The translations under genes were made by a program, and so were the position numbers. Below are positions 54,660 through 63,384 of a stretch of 64,000 bases of DNA, in pieces. The number at the start of each line of letters is the position of its first letter. The first letter of the stretch is position 1. The notes below the pieces were generated by a model. That model made no database searches. It was not told where the DNA came from and saw only the letters and a list, made by a program, of their open reading frames with translations. The stretch comes from Enhydrobacter sp. Its GTDB lineage: Bacteria; Pseudomonadota; Alphaproteobacteria; Reyranellales; Reyranellaceae. The stretch is taken from assembly GCF_030246845.1 (NCBI RefSeq), contig NZ_CP126889.1:1488001-1552000 (forward strand), given 5' to 3'.

Positions 54660-55376
54660 ATGACCAAGACGCCGCTGCTGCTCGTGCCGGGCCTGCTCTG
54701 TTCACCACGACTGTACGCGCCGCAGGTCGGCGCGCTTGGGGACATGGCCGACATCGTCGTGCCCGACTGGCGCAAGGCCCCGCTCTCTATCTTCGATTCC
54801 TGGGACTCCACGGCACGCTGGGTGCTCGGACAGATGCCGCCGGGCCGCTTCGCTCTCGCCGGCCTGTCCCTTGGCGGCATGATCAGCGTCGAGATCATGC
54901 AGTTCGCCGCCGACCGGGTGACCAGGCTCGCCCTGCTGGATACCGGCATGCGTGGCCAGAACGAGACCGAGAAGGCGGTCCGGCATGCCCGTATCAGGCT
55001 CGCGGACGAAGGCCGGTTCGAGCTGGTGTTGGGCCTCCAGCTCTCCCGCTTCCTGCCGGCCTATCGGCTGCCCGACAAGACACTGGTCGACGAGGTCATG
55101 ACCATGTGCCTCGAGACCGGGGCTGAGATCTACAAGCGGCAGGAGGCACTGGCGGCGAACCGCGTCGACCGCCGCCCGGACTTGCCAAGGATCAAATGCC
55201 CTACGGTCGTCGTCTGCGGCCGCGACGACGCCGCCACGCCGCTTGCCTTCTCCGAGGAAATCGCGGCTGGCATCGAAGGGAGCGAGCTGGTCATCGTCGA
55301 GCAGTGCGGGCATCTCGTGACGATGGAGAAGCCCGAGGAGACGAACGCGATCCTCCGCCGCTGGCTCGAGCGATAG
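54660..55376 (+). CDS. Alpha/beta hydrolase
   Basis: This 238-residue protein starts MTKTPLLLVPGLLCSPRLY (oxyanion region), has the nucleophile elbow ALAGLSLGGMISVEIM with Ser near residue 84, an aspartate in VVVCGRDDAATP and the histidine in VEQCGHLVTMEKPEET, completing the triad. AGGAGG precedes the ATG. Substrate unknown; esterases and lactonases of this size are common. It is convergent with the CoA-transferase gene, with a palindrome between them. Confidence 0.88.
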   Translation: MTKTPLLLVPGLLCSPRLYAPQVGALGDMADIVVPDWRKAPLSIFDSWDSTARWVLGQMPPGRFALAGLSLGGMISVEIMQFAADRVTRLALLDTGMRGQNETEKAVRHARIRLADEGRFELVLGLQLSRFLPAYRLPDKTLVDEVMTMCLETGAEIYKRQEALAANRVDRRPDLPRIKCPTVVVCGRDDAATPLAFSEEIAAGIEGSELVIVEQCGHLVTMEKPEETNAILRRWLER

Positions 55377-55385
55377 ACGATGCGT

Positions 55386-55412
55386 GTCATCCTGCGCGAA
55401 GCAGGGGATGAC
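55386..55412. repeat. GTCATCC palindromic intergenic repeat
   Basis: GTCATCCTGC and GCAGGGGATGAC form an inverted repeat between two convergent genes. It is related to the GGGATGAC elements at 37429-37474. It may serve as a bidirectional terminator, though no T-run is present. Confidence 0.55.
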
Positions 55413-55423
55413 GCCGTGGTTCC

Positions 55424-56632
55424 TCAGCCGACGATCTTCTTCTCCCTGAGCGCCGCCACTTCGGCCTCCTTCAGGCCGGCGATGCCGCGCAGCACCTCGT
55501 CCGTGTGCTCGCCCAGCGACGGCGGCGGCCGCGTGTCGTCGACCGGCGTGTCGGAGAAGCGGTAGTTAGAGCCGATAATGGGCACCTCGCCGACGCGGCG
55601 GTGCTTGTAGGTCTTCAGCATGCCGCGCCGCTTGACCTCCGGCTCGTCCAGCGCCTCCTTCATGGTGCGGATCGGCCCGGCCGGCAGGTGGCGGAACTTC
55701 TGCGCCCAGTTCTCCTTGGTGTCGGTCTTCAGCACGTCTTCCATCAGCTTGGTGAGGACCGGCTTGTTGGCGACCCGCTGGGCAATGGTCGAGAAGCGCG
55801 GATCCTCGGCCCATTCCGGATGGCCCATCGCCTTGCAGGTGTCGACGAACAGCTTCTGGTTGGCGACCGCCATGTAGATCTTGCCGTTCTTGGTGTCGAA
55901 CGAGCTGTTCGGCACCGAGGCGAAGTGTCCGTTGCCGGCGCGCCGCGGCTGCTCGCCGCCGATCAGATAGTAGGCGCCGAGATTGCCGAGGCAGGCGAGC
56001 GCGGTGTCGTAGAGCGCGAGATCGATGTATTGGCCGTTGCCGGTGTCGGTGCGCGCGAACAGCGCCGCGTTGATCGCCGCAACCGAATGGATGCCGGTCA
56101 TGGTGTCGACGATCGCGATCGCATGGCGCAGCCCCTCGCCATTCGCCTCGCCGTTTACGCTCATCATGCCCGATTCGGCCTGCAGCACCGGATCGTAGCC
56201 TGGACGATCCGACAGTGGCCCGGTCTGGCCGTAGGCCGAGATCGAGAGATAGATGAGCCGCGGATACTTGTCGCGAACGCTGGCGTAGTCGAGGCCGTAC
56301 TTCTTGAGTACGCCGGGCCGGAAGTTCTCGACCAGAACGTCGGCGGTGGCCAGCAGCCTGTGCACGACCGCCTGGCCGTCGGGCTTGGTGAAGTCGAGGG
56401 CAACGCTCTTCTTGCCCCTGTTGTAGGTCATGAAGAAATGGCTTTCGCCCTTCTCGCCACCGGCACGGGGGCCGGCGCCCTTGCGCGTGTCGTCGCCGCC
56501 GTCGGGATTCTCGATCTTGATGACCTCGGCGCCCATGTCGGCCAGCATCTGGGTGCAAAGAGGACCGGCGATGACACGCGAGAAATCGACGACGCGTATT
56601 CCGCTGAGCGGCGGACAACCTGATTTTGCCAT
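55424..56632 (-). CDS. Family III CoA-transferase (CaiB/BaiF)
   Basis: This 402-residue protein begins PPLSGIRVVDFSRVIAGPLCTQMLADMGAEVIKIE, the standard family start, with DFTKPDGQAVVHRLL, VLVENFRPGVLKKYGLDY and GYDPVLQAESGMMSVNG, where the Asp is the expected catalytic residue. It moves CoA between organic acids; the acids are not predictable. It is divergent from a Bug-type receptor gene 66 bases away, a frequent pairing in this kind of genome. Confidence 0.92.
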   Translation of the reverse strand: MAKSGCPPLSGIRVVDFSRVIAGPLCTQMLADMGAEVIKIENPDGGDDTRKGAGPRAGGEKGESHFFMTYNRGKKSVALDFTKPDGQAVVHRLLATADVLVENFRPGVLKKYGLDYASVRDKYPRLIYLSISAYGQTGPLSDRPGYDPVLQAESGMMSVNGEANGEGLRHAIAIVDTMTGIHSVAAINAALFARTDTGNGQYIDLALYDTALACLGNLGAYYLIGGEQPRRAGNGHFASVPNSSFDTKNGKIYMAVANQKLFVDTCKAMGHPEWAEDPRFSTIAQRVANKPVLTKLMEDVLKTDTKENWAQKFRHLPAGPIRTMKEALDEPEVKRRGMLKTYKHRRVGEVPIIGSNYRFSDTPVDDTRPPPSLGEHTDEVLRGIAGLKEAEVAALREKKIVG

Positions 56633-56698
56633 GCCGGAAAAATAGAGCCACGCACACGCGACTGTCCATGAGCGGCGAATCGACTATGCTGAAGCATC

Positions 56699-57673
56699 AT
56701 GAGTTCATTTCGCATATCGCTCCGTCGACGTTCCGTCCTTGCTCTCCCCCTCCTCGCCACCCTTCCCGCCCGAGCGGACACCTGGCCTTCCAAGGCGGTG
56801 CATATCGTCGTGCCGTTCGCGCCCGGCGGATCCGGCGACATCACTGCCCGCCTGGTCGGCAAGTTCATCGAAGAAAGAACCGGCCAACCCTTCGTGATCG
56901 ACAACAAGGCCGGCGCCAACGGCATCGTCGGTGCGCTCGCGGTGAAATCATCGGCGCCGGACGGCTACACGCTGATGCTGGCCACGACCTCGACCAATGC
57001 CGCCAACGTCCACATGTACAAGGACCCCGGCTACGATCCCGAGAAGGATTTCCAGGTCGTCGGCCTGATCGGTGAAAGCGGCGTGTTCCTCGTGGTGCCG
57101 GCCGACAGTCCCTACAAGACGCTGGCCGAGCTGATCGCCGACGCCAAGGGCCATCCGGGCAAGCTGAACTTCGGCTATTTCAACGCGAGCTCCCAGGTGC
57201 CGTCGGAGGTGCTGGGCAAGAAGGCCGGCGTCGAATGGCAGGGTGTGGGCTACAAGGCGATCGGCAATGCCTGGAGCGACCTCTATGCCGGCGCCATCCA
57301 GTTCATGTGCGTCGATCTCACGGCGGCGCGCGGCCAGGTCGTGGCCAACAAGGTGCGGCCGCTCGCCATCTCGCTGGCGGAGCGCAGCCCGCTCTATCCC
57401 GCCGTGCCGACTTTCGCCGAAAGCTTTCCCGATTTCGTAAGCACCGGCTTCCTCGCCATCGCCGTCCCCAGGGCGGTGCCGGACGAGATCAAGCAGAAGC
57501 TGAACGCGTTGATCAACGAGGCTGTCTTCTCGCCGGCGATTCACAAGCGCCTCACCGAGGAGTTCGCGCTCCTGCCGCACAGGCTCGACCTCGCGCAATG
57601 CGCCGCGCAGGATCGCGCCGAGCGGGCCAAGTGGGGCGAGTATGTGAAGATCGCACGGATCGAGCCGCAGTAG
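56699..57673 (+). CDS. Bug-family tripartite tricarboxylate transporter receptor
   Basis: This 324-residue periplasmic solute-binding protein has a signal peptide with RRRSVLALPLLATLPARA, possibly Tat-type. The mature part starts WPSKAVHIVVPFAPGGSGDITARLVG, the Bug signature, followed by IDNKAGANGIVGA and DGYTLMLATTSTNA. It binds a carboxylate or amide. No TctA/TctB membrane genes are adjacent, as is usual for orphan Bug proteins. The divergent CoA-transferase may act on the same compound. Confidence 0.9.
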   Translation: MSSFRISLRRRSVLALPLLATLPARADTWPSKAVHIVVPFAPGGSGDITARLVGKFIEERTGQPFVIDNKAGANGIVGALAVKSSAPDGYTLMLATTSTNAANVHMYKDPGYDPEKDFQVVGLIGESGVFLVVPADSPYKTLAELIADAKGHPGKLNFGYFNASSQVPSEVLGKKAGVEWQGVGYKAIGNAWSDLYAGAIQFMCVDLTAARGQVVANKVRPLAISLAERSPLYPAVPTFAESFPDFVSTGFLAIAVPRAVPDEIKQKLNALINEAVFSPAIHKRLTEEFALLPHRLDLAQCAAQDRAERAKWGEYVKIARIEPQ

Positions 57674-57752
57674 CGTACGACGTCGGCACTACGCTCCGGC
57701 CGGCGACCACGCCTCGCCGCGGCGACGCCTGTCTGCGCATCCACTAAGTCTG

Positions 57753-57793
57753 CATATCTGTTAAGCGGCTTTTCTCTCCTGTATCATATCTGT
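57753..57793 (+). promoter_or_regulatory. Direct repeat upstream of the HxlR gene, candidate operator
   Basis: CATATCTGT occurs at 57753-57761 and 57785-57793, 32 bp apart (about three helical turns), in an AT-richer part of the gap. HxlR regulators often bind their own promoters. Evidence is repetition and position only. Confidence 0.35.
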
Positions 57794-57860
57794 AAGCTGG
57801 ATTGATTCTCCGTCATGGTACTGCGCGGATGACTTATATTGGCCTTTGGATTGCAGAACG

Positions 57861-58232
57861 ATGATCGACCTCGATGTCGTTCGTACCGATCCGGCTGCGG
57901 CCAAGCTGGTCCAAGCCGCCTTTCGCCGCGCTGTCGGCATGATCAGCGGACGATGGAAGCTCGAAATCCTGTGGCATCTGAATCAGGGCACCCACCGCTT
58001 CGGTGAGCTGAAGCGCGCCTTGCCCGGCATCACCCAGCATATGCTCACCGCCCAACTCCGCGCGCTCGAGAAGGACGGGCTGATCAAGCGCACGATCTAC
58101 GCCGAGGTCCCGCCGCGCGTGGAATACGAGATCACGCCGGCCGCCCGCCGTCTGCGGCCGATCTTCGTCGAGATCGTGAAATGGGCGGAGGAGCACGAAC
58201 AGCCGGCCCCCCGGGACTCCGGCCAACCGTAG
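57861..58232 (+). CDS. HxlR-family transcriptional regulator
   Basis: This 123-residue winged-helix protein contains GRWKLEILWHLNQGTHRFGELKRALPGITQHMLTAQLRALEKDGLIKR, the full HxlR signature; PRVEYEITPAARRL forms the wing. The usual redox cysteine near the N terminus is absent when the ATG at 57861 is used; a TTG five codons upstream would add one. The target is unknown; the neighbouring copper genes have their own regulator. Confidence 0.88.
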   Translation: MIDLDVVRTDPAAAKLVQAAFRRAVGMISGRWKLEILWHLNQGTHRFGELKRALPGITQHMLTAQLRALEKDGLIKRTIYAEVPPRVEYEITPAARRLRPIFVEIVKWAEEHEQPAPRDSGQP

Positions 58233-58266
58233 GCCGTCCTGCCCGGATGCGCCGCGGCCACCGCAC

Positions 58267-58539
58267 CTAGCGGCGACGGTCGAGCACTTCTATCAGCTCG
58301 TCGATCTTGGCCTGGCGATCACGCTCGGATCCGGCATGGAACGCATGCGCCACGCAATGCTGCAGATGATCGTGCAGGATCTCCTGCTCGACCTTGTCGA
58401 GCGCCGCCCGCACCGCGCGCACCTGGTTGATGACGTCGATGCAGTAGCGGTCCTCCTCGACCATGCGCGCAACGCCGCGCACCTGGCCCTCGATGCGGCC
58501 GAGCCGCGCGAGCTGGGATTTCTTGATCCGTTCGTCCAT
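58267..58539 (-). CDS. csoR: CsoR/FrmR-family metal-sensing repressor
   Basis: This 90-residue helical repressor has LARLGRIEGQVRGVARMVEEDRYCIDVINQVRAVRAAL, the family core with the first Cys, and EILHDHLQHCVAHAF with His and second Cys, giving the Cys-His-Cys Cu(I) site. The ATG at 58539 faces copA. Cu(I) binding should release the palindromic operator in the 38-bp gap. Nickel (RcnR) or formaldehyde (FrmR) sensing is less likely given the neighbour. Confidence 0.9.
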   Translation of the reverse strand: MDERIKKSQLARLGRIEGQVRGVARMVEEDRYCIDVINQVRAVRAALDKVEQEILHDHLQHCVAHAFHAGSERDRQAKIDELIEVLDRRR

Positions 58540-58547
58540 GCTTGAAC

Positions 58548-58566
58548 TATACCCCCGTAGGGTATA
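58548..58566. promoter_or_regulatory. CsoR operator palindrome between csoR and copA
   Basis: TATACCC-CCGTA-GGGTATA is a perfect 7-bp inverted repeat with a GC core, the known type of CsoR box. It lies between divergent starts at 58539 and 58578 and can control both genes. Confidence 0.85.
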
Positions 58567-58577
58567 AATGACAAGAC

Positions 58578-60893
58578 ATGGTCCATTCCTGCTCGCATCA
58601 CGATCATCGCGATCACGCCACCGCCGCCGAGACCGCCATCGATCCCGTGTGCGGGATGAAGGTGACGCTCGAGGGCGCGAAAAACACGACCGTCCACGAC
58701 GGCGAGACCTATTACTTCTGCAATCCCAGGTGCCTCGCGAAGTTCGCGGCCGAGCCCGCACGCTATTCGAGTGTGCAAGAGCGGCCTTCGCCTCCACCGG
58801 TCGCACCCGGCACGATCTTCACCTGCCCCATGCATCCCGAGATCCGTCAGGTCGGTCCCGGGAGCTGCCCGATCTGCGGCATGGCGCTGGAGCCGGCGGA
58901 GATCACCCTCGATCTGGGTCCCAACGCGGAGCTGGTCGACATGACTCGCCGTCTCTGGATCGGCGGCGCGCTGACGGTGCCGGTGGTGGCGCTCGACATG
59001 GGAGGGCACTTCTTCGATCTCCATGCCCTGCTGCCGCACGGGCTGCTGCCCTGGGCGGAACTCGTGCTCGCAACGCCCGTGGTCCTGTGGGCCGGCTGGC
59101 CATTCTTCGTGCGCGGCGCGCAGTCGGTGATCCGGCGGGCGCTCAACATGTTCACCCTGATCGCGCTGGGCACGGGCGCCGCCTGGCTCTACAGCCTCGT
59201 CGCCACTGTCGCCCCCGGCCTATTTCCGGAGTCGTTTCGCAGCCCCGACGGCACGGTGCCGACCTATTTCGAGCCGGCGGCCGTCATCGTCGTGCTGGTC
59301 CTGGTGGGCCAGGTGCTGGAGCTGCGGGCGCGCGATGCCACCTCCGGTGCAATCAAGGCGCTGCTCGGGCTCGCTCCACGCACCGCCTTGCGCATCCGGC
59401 TCGAGGGCGACGAGGAGGTGCCGCTCGAGGCCATCGCGGTCGGCGACCCGCTCCGGGTGCGACCGGGCGAAAAGGTGCCGGTCGACGGCATCGTCACGGA
59501 GGGACGCGGCTCGGTCGACGAATCGACCATCACCGGCGAGGCGATGCCGGTGACGAAGGAAGCCGGTGCCAAGGTCGTGGGCGGCACCGTCAACCGCAGC
59601 GGCGCCTTCGCGATGAAGGCCGAGCATGTCGGCGCCGACACGGTCCTGGCGCGCATTGTCAAGCTGGTGGCGGAAGCACAGCGCAGTCGCGCGCCCATCC
59701 AACGCCTCGCCGATACCGTCGCCGGCTGGTTCGTGCCGGCGGTGGTCGTCGTTGCCGTGCTCGCCGCCGCAGGCTGGGCGATCTGGGGCCCCGCGCCCGC
59801 GTTCAGCCATGCCCTGCTCGCCGCCGTGTCGGTGCTGATCATCGCCTGCCCCTGCGCGCTGGGGCTCGCCACACCGATGTCGATCATGGTCGGCGTCGGC
59901 CGCGGCGCCTCGATGGGCATCCTGATCCGCAATGCCGAGGCCCTGGAGCGGCTGGAGAAGGTCGACACGCTGGTGTTCGACAAGACCGGCACGCTGACGG
60001 TGGGCCGCCCCACCGTCTCGGCGGTGACGGGAGCGGCTCTGCCCGAGGCAGAGGTGTTGCGCCTCGCCGCCAGCCTCGAGCGCGGCAGCGAGCATCCGAT
60101 CGCCGCGGCGATCCTGGACGCGGCGCGCGCCAGGGCCGTCGCCCTTGCCGCCGTCGCCGATTTCGAATCGCCGGCCGGCCGTGGCGTCGCCGGCACCGTC
60201 GAGGGCCGGCGCGTCGTCTTGGGCAACGCTCGCTTCCTGGCCGAGCGCGGCGTCTCCGGCGTCGTTGCACCGCAGGGCGAGGGCACGACCGTGCTGCTGG
60301 GCGTCGACGGCGCCTTTGCCGGATCGGTCGCCGTCAGCGACCCCATCAAGGAAACGGCCGCCGGAGCCCTGAGCGCGCTTCGCGCCGATGGTCTGCGCCT
60401 CGTGATGCTGACCGGCGACAATCGCCGCACGGCCGCAGCGGTCGGCCGCCAGCTCGGCCTCTCGGAGATCGAGGCCGAGGTGCTGCCCGAGGACAAGGCG
60501 CGGATCGTGCAGCGCCTGCGCGGCGAGGGACGGATCGTGGCGATGGCCGGCGACGGCATCAACGATGCGCCGGCACTGGCGGCGGCCGACGTGGGCATCG
60601 CCATGGGCGGCGGCACCGATATCGCCATAGAGAGTGCGGGTATTACGCTCGCCAAGGGCGAGCTGTCCGGCATTGTCCGGGCTAGAAGGTTGTCACAAGC
60701 AACGATGCGGAATATCCGGCAAAATCTGCTTTTTGCGTTCGTCTACAATGCGGCCGGCGTGCCGATCGCGGCCGGGCTGCTCTATCCGGCGTTCGGTCTG
60801 CTGCTGAGCCCCATCGTGGCGGCTGCCGCGATGTCGTTGAGCTCGGTCAGCGTGATCGGAAATGCACTCCGGCTGCGGCGAGCCAAGCTCTAA
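58578..60893 (+). CDS. copA: Copper-exporting P1B-type ATPase
   Basis: This 771-residue protein has a His-rich start (CSHHDHRDH), an N-terminal YHS-type metal domain (DPVCGMKV to [11 protein letters not shown]) and a heavy-metal-binding domain ([18 protein letters not shown]) instead of the common GxxCxxC domain. Then come eight membrane segments, the actuator loop [14 protein letters not shown], the transport site [11 protein letters not shown], the phosphorylation site DKTGTLT and the hinge [10 protein letters not shown]. It pumps Cu(I) out of the cytoplasm. It is controlled by the adjacent CsoR palindrome. Confidence 0.96.
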   Translation: MVHSCSHHDHRDHATAAETAIDPVCGMKVTLEGAKNTTVHDGETYYFCNPRCLAKFAAEPARYSSVQERPSPPPVAPGTIFTCPMHPEIRQVGPGSCPICGMALEPAEITLDLGPNAELVDMTRRLWIGGALTVPVVALDMGGHFFDLHALLPHGLLPWAELVLATPVVLWAGWPFFVRGAQSVIRRALNMFTLIALGTGAAWLYSLVATVAPGLFPESFRSPDGTVPTYFEPAAVIVVLVLVGQVLELRARDATSGAIKALLGLAPRTALRIRLEGDEEVPLEAIAVGDPLRVRPGEKVPVDGIVTEGRGSVDESTITGEAMPVTKEAGAKVVGGTVNRSGAFAMKAEHVGADTVLARIVKLVAEAQRSRAPIQRLADTVAGWFVPAVVVVAVLAAAGWAIWGPAPAFSHALLAAVSVLIIACPCALGLATPMSIMVGVGRGASMGILIRNAEALERLEKVDTLVFDKTGTLTVGRPTVSAVTGAALPEAEVLRLAASLERGSEHPIAAAILDAARARAVALAAVADFESPAGRGVAGTVEGRRVVLGNARFLAERGVSGVVAPQGEGTTVLLGVDGAFAGSVAVSDPIKETAAGALSALRADGLRLVMLTGDNRRTAAAVGRQLGLSEIEAEVLPEDKARIVQRLRGEGRIVAMAGDGINDAPALAAADVGIAMGGGTDIAIESAGITLAKGELSGIVRARRLSQATMRNIRQNLLFAFVYNAAGVPIAAGLLYPAFGLLLSPIVAAAAMSLSSVSVIGNALRLRRAKL

Positions 60894-60982
60894 AGAGTCG
60901 CCGACAAACGCCATAGGGAGAACACCGCGGCCCTGTCACAATGACGTCCTTTTCTGGCTCTTGGTCGTGGGCGTAGAGGGCG

Positions 60983-61720
60983 ATGGTCGCTGGAAAGTTC
61001 GATTACCTGGTCAATGTCTCCGAAGCGGCTTTCCAGAGCATGGTCATCGCCACCATCGAAAGCTTCCTGGTGCCCGGCCGCGCCGGCAAAGCCGGTCGTC
61101 TGGTGAGACAGCGCGAGACATTCGGGCTGCTATGGGGTTACGAGACCATCACCGTGAGCAAGGGCCGCTGCTTCAATGTCGAGGTGGCCATCGTCGACGC
61201 CAACGCCGAGCGCGGCCGCAGCTCGGTCATCCCCTCGCACAGCCTCGAAACGCTCAACAAGGCGCTGCCCGCCTACTGGCCGAACCTGAAGTTCCTGGGC
61301 GACTTCCACAGTCACCCCTGGACGGTGCGCGAACCCTGGCCGGGCCGGCCGTTCCTGTCGGAGGAGGATCGCAGCAGCATCGAGAACAATCCGAGCTACG
61401 CGAAGCTCGGCCTGCGCGTGGCGCTGCTGCTCAACGTGCAGAAATTGTCCAAGAAAGGCCGCATGATGCCGGTCTTCTCGCACGACAATACGCTCGAGTT
61501 CCGGCTGAACGACCTCAGGATGAGCCTCGCCGCCTGGGTCGCCTGCCCGGTCCGCAACGGCTCGCGCGAGCAGGCGCTCTATGTGATCCCGCGGCCCGGC
61601 CGCACCGCGCACGACAAGTGGCGGCGCGAGGCCTGGCACGCCAAATGCCGCTATCTGGACAAGAAGCGCGTGTGGCTGAATGCGCCCGTCCACAATTTCC
61701 TGACCGCGCTCGGCGACTGA
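60983..61720 (+). CDS. JAMM/MPN-domain (Mov34-like) protein
   Basis: This 245-residue protein has a Zn-protease-like JAMM motif: FHSHPW near residue 110 followed by LSEEDRSSIE (HxHP...SxxD), with a glutamate candidate upstream in LLWGYETITV. JAMM enzymes remove ubiquitin-like tags or cut small peptides; in bacteria some belong to Ubl or thiol-carrier pathways, others to defence systems. No ubiquitin-like, E1 or ThiS-type gene is visible nearby. It is 89 bases downstream of copA, perhaps co-transcribed. Function unknown. Confidence 0.7.
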   Translation: MVAGKFDYLVNVSEAAFQSMVIATIESFLVPGRAGKAGRLVRQRETFGLLWGYETITVSKGRCFNVEVAIVDANAERGRSSVIPSHSLETLNKALPAYWPNLKFLGDFHSHPWTVREPWPGRPFLSEEDRSSIENNPSYAKLGLRVALLLNVQKLSKKGRMMPVFSHDNTLEFRLNDLRMSLAAWVACPVRNGSREQALYVIPRPGRTAHDKWRREAWHAKCRYLDKKRVWLNAPVHNFLTALGD

Positions 61721-61765
61721 CTGCTCCTGGCTTTCGCCGACTTCGCCCCCTGCACGGAGAGCGTT

Positions 61766-62041
61766 GTGCAAATAAAGAAGTCTATTGTTCCTCTCGTCGC
61801 GCTTGTCCTGATGCAGCCTGCGGCGACGCGGGCGCAGGGCGACGATGCCGCCTATTGCGCGGCGCTGTCGGCGCTGGCCAGCCGCTACATCGTGGGCGGC
61901 ACGGCGGAAGGCCGAGGCGTGCCGAACCTCGATACCAGCACGGCGATCAGCGACTGCGCCTCGGGCAATACCGCCGCGGGCATCCCCGTTTTGGAGCAAA
62001 AGCTGCGCGCCAACGGCTTCAGCCTGCCCAAGCGCTCATGA
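61766..62041 (+). CDS. Small secreted hypothetical protein
   Basis: This 91-residue protein has a signal peptide ([24 protein letters not shown]) and two cysteines in the mature part ([14 protein letters not shown] and AISDCASG) that could form a disulfide. The start is the GTG at 61766. The end overlaps the purC end by six bases (convergent). Function unknown. Confidence 0.6.
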   Translation: MQIKKSIVPLVALVLMQPAATRAQGDDAAYCAALSALASRYIVGGTAEGRGVPNLDTSTAISDCASGNTAAGIPVLEQKLRANGFSLPKRS

Positions 62042-62953
62042 CCGCTCCAGCTCCACGCCGGTGAGCCGCCGGTAGGCGTCGAGATAACGCTTGCTGGTGG
62101 CCTCCACCACTTCCGGCGGCAACCTGGGCGCCGGCGCCTCGCCGTTCCAGCGGCCGGCGTGACGCTCGACATCGAGCCAGTCCCGCAGCGGCTGCTTGTC
62201 GAAGCTGGGTTGCGGCTTGCCGGGCTGGTAGCTGTCCGCCGGCCAGAAGCGCGAGCTGTCGGGCGTCATCACCTCGTCGATCAGCAGAATCTCACCCGAT
62301 CCGCCGCGGCCGAACTCGAGCTTGGTGTCGGCGATGATGATACCCCGCGCGGCCGCCACGTCGCGGCCCTTGGTGTAGACGAGCCGCGTCAAGCGCTCGA
62401 GCTCTGCCGTCACCTCGGCGCCCAGGAGCTCACGCATGCGGCCGACGGTGATGTTCTCGTCGTGTCCGCTCTCGGCTTTCGTGGCAGGACTGAAGATTGG
62501 CGGATCGAGGCGGCCGCTTTCGGCGAGGCCGGGCGGCAGCTTCTCGCCGGCAAGCGTTCCCGCCCTGGCGTACTCCCGCCAGGCCGACCCCGAGAGATAG
62601 CCGCGGATCACGCATTCGATCGGGAACACGCTGCCGCGCCGGCACAGCATCGCGCGGCCGGCCAGCGCCTCGCGATGGCCTTTCAAGGCCGGCACGGCCG
62701 CTGCAATCTCGTCCGCATCGGCGGAGATCATGTGATGCTTCACGAGATCACCGAACTGCCGGAACCACCAGGCGCTCAGTTGCGTGAGCACCGCGCCCTT
62801 CATCGGGATCGGCTCGGCCATCACCACGTCGTAGGCGCTCACCCGGTCGGTCGCCACCAGCAGCAGCCGGCCGGCATCGACCTCGTAGACGTCCCGCACC
62901 TTGCCGCGGGCGATCCGCCGGAGCGGCAGATCGCTCGTCGTCATCAGCATCAT
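62036..62953 (-). CDS. purC: SAICAR synthetase
   Basis: This 305-residue enzyme catalyses the eighth step of purine synthesis, ligating aspartate to CAIR with ATP. Features are [12 protein letters not shown] at the N terminus, [42 protein letters not shown] and [15 protein letters not shown] text near residue 210 (actual [11 protein letters not shown]), then [14 protein letters not shown]. It is of the longer bacterial/eukaryotic-like class. The downstream-strand neighbour starts two bases away. Confidence 0.96.
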   Translation of the reverse strand: MMLMTTSDLPLRRIARGKVRDVYEVDAGRLLLVATDRVSAYDVVMAEPIPMKGAVLTQLSAWWFRQFGDLVKHHMISADADEIAAAVPALKGHREALAGRAMLCRRGSVFPIECVIRGYLSGSAWREYARAGTLAGEKLPPGLAESGRLDPPIFSPATKAESGHDENITVGRMRELLGAEVTAELERLTRLVYTKGRDVAAARGIIIADTKLEFGRGGSGEILLIDEVMTPDSSRFWPADSYQPGKPQPSFDKQPLRDWLDVERHAGRWNGEAPAPRLPPEVVEATSKRYLDAYRRLTGVELERS

Positions 62954-62954
62954 G

Positions 62955-63347
62955 CTACTTTTCGTTCCTCATCTCGTGGAACACCTCTTTCGCCGTCAGC
63001 AGCGCCTCGCGCACCGACGGCAGGCCGATATAGCCGCAGAGATGCATCAATGCCTCGGACAGCTCGTCCTCCGTCCAGCCGGTGTTGCGCGCCATGCGGA
63101 GATGGATCGCAAGCTCGGGCCAGCGCGCCTGGGCGGTGTCGGAGACGACGCAGATCAGGGCCCGCGTCTTCATGTCGAGGCCGGGCCGCGACCACAGCAT
63201 GCCGAACACGGCCTCGCGCGCGTAGTCGCCGAACTTCTTCATGATCGGATCGTCGTAGACGGTGGTCGCCATCTTGTCGGCGGTCGCCGCGCCCATGAGC
63301 TGGCGACGGATCTCGGTCCCCTTCTTGTAAAGTTCGCTCTCGGCCAT
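62955..63347 (-). CDS. Carboxymuconolactone decarboxylase-family protein
   Basis: This 130-residue helical protein resembles 4-carboxymuconolactone decarboxylase: [64 protein letters not shown]. The conserved Glu and His of the PcaC site are in ELAIHLR. Only the beta-ketoadipate context is lacking, so I leave it unnamed. It is two bases upstream of purC on the same strand and probably co-transcribed. Confidence 0.88.
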   Translation of the reverse strand: MAESELYKKGTEIRRQLMGAATADKMATTVYDDPIMKKFGDYAREAVFGMLWSRPGLDMKTRALICVVSDTAQARWPELAIHLRMARNTGWTEDELSEALMHLCGYIGLPSVREALLTAKEVFHEMRNEK

Positions 63348-63384
63348 GTTTCCTCCTGGGTGCCGGGCGCAGCCTAGCGCCGTG

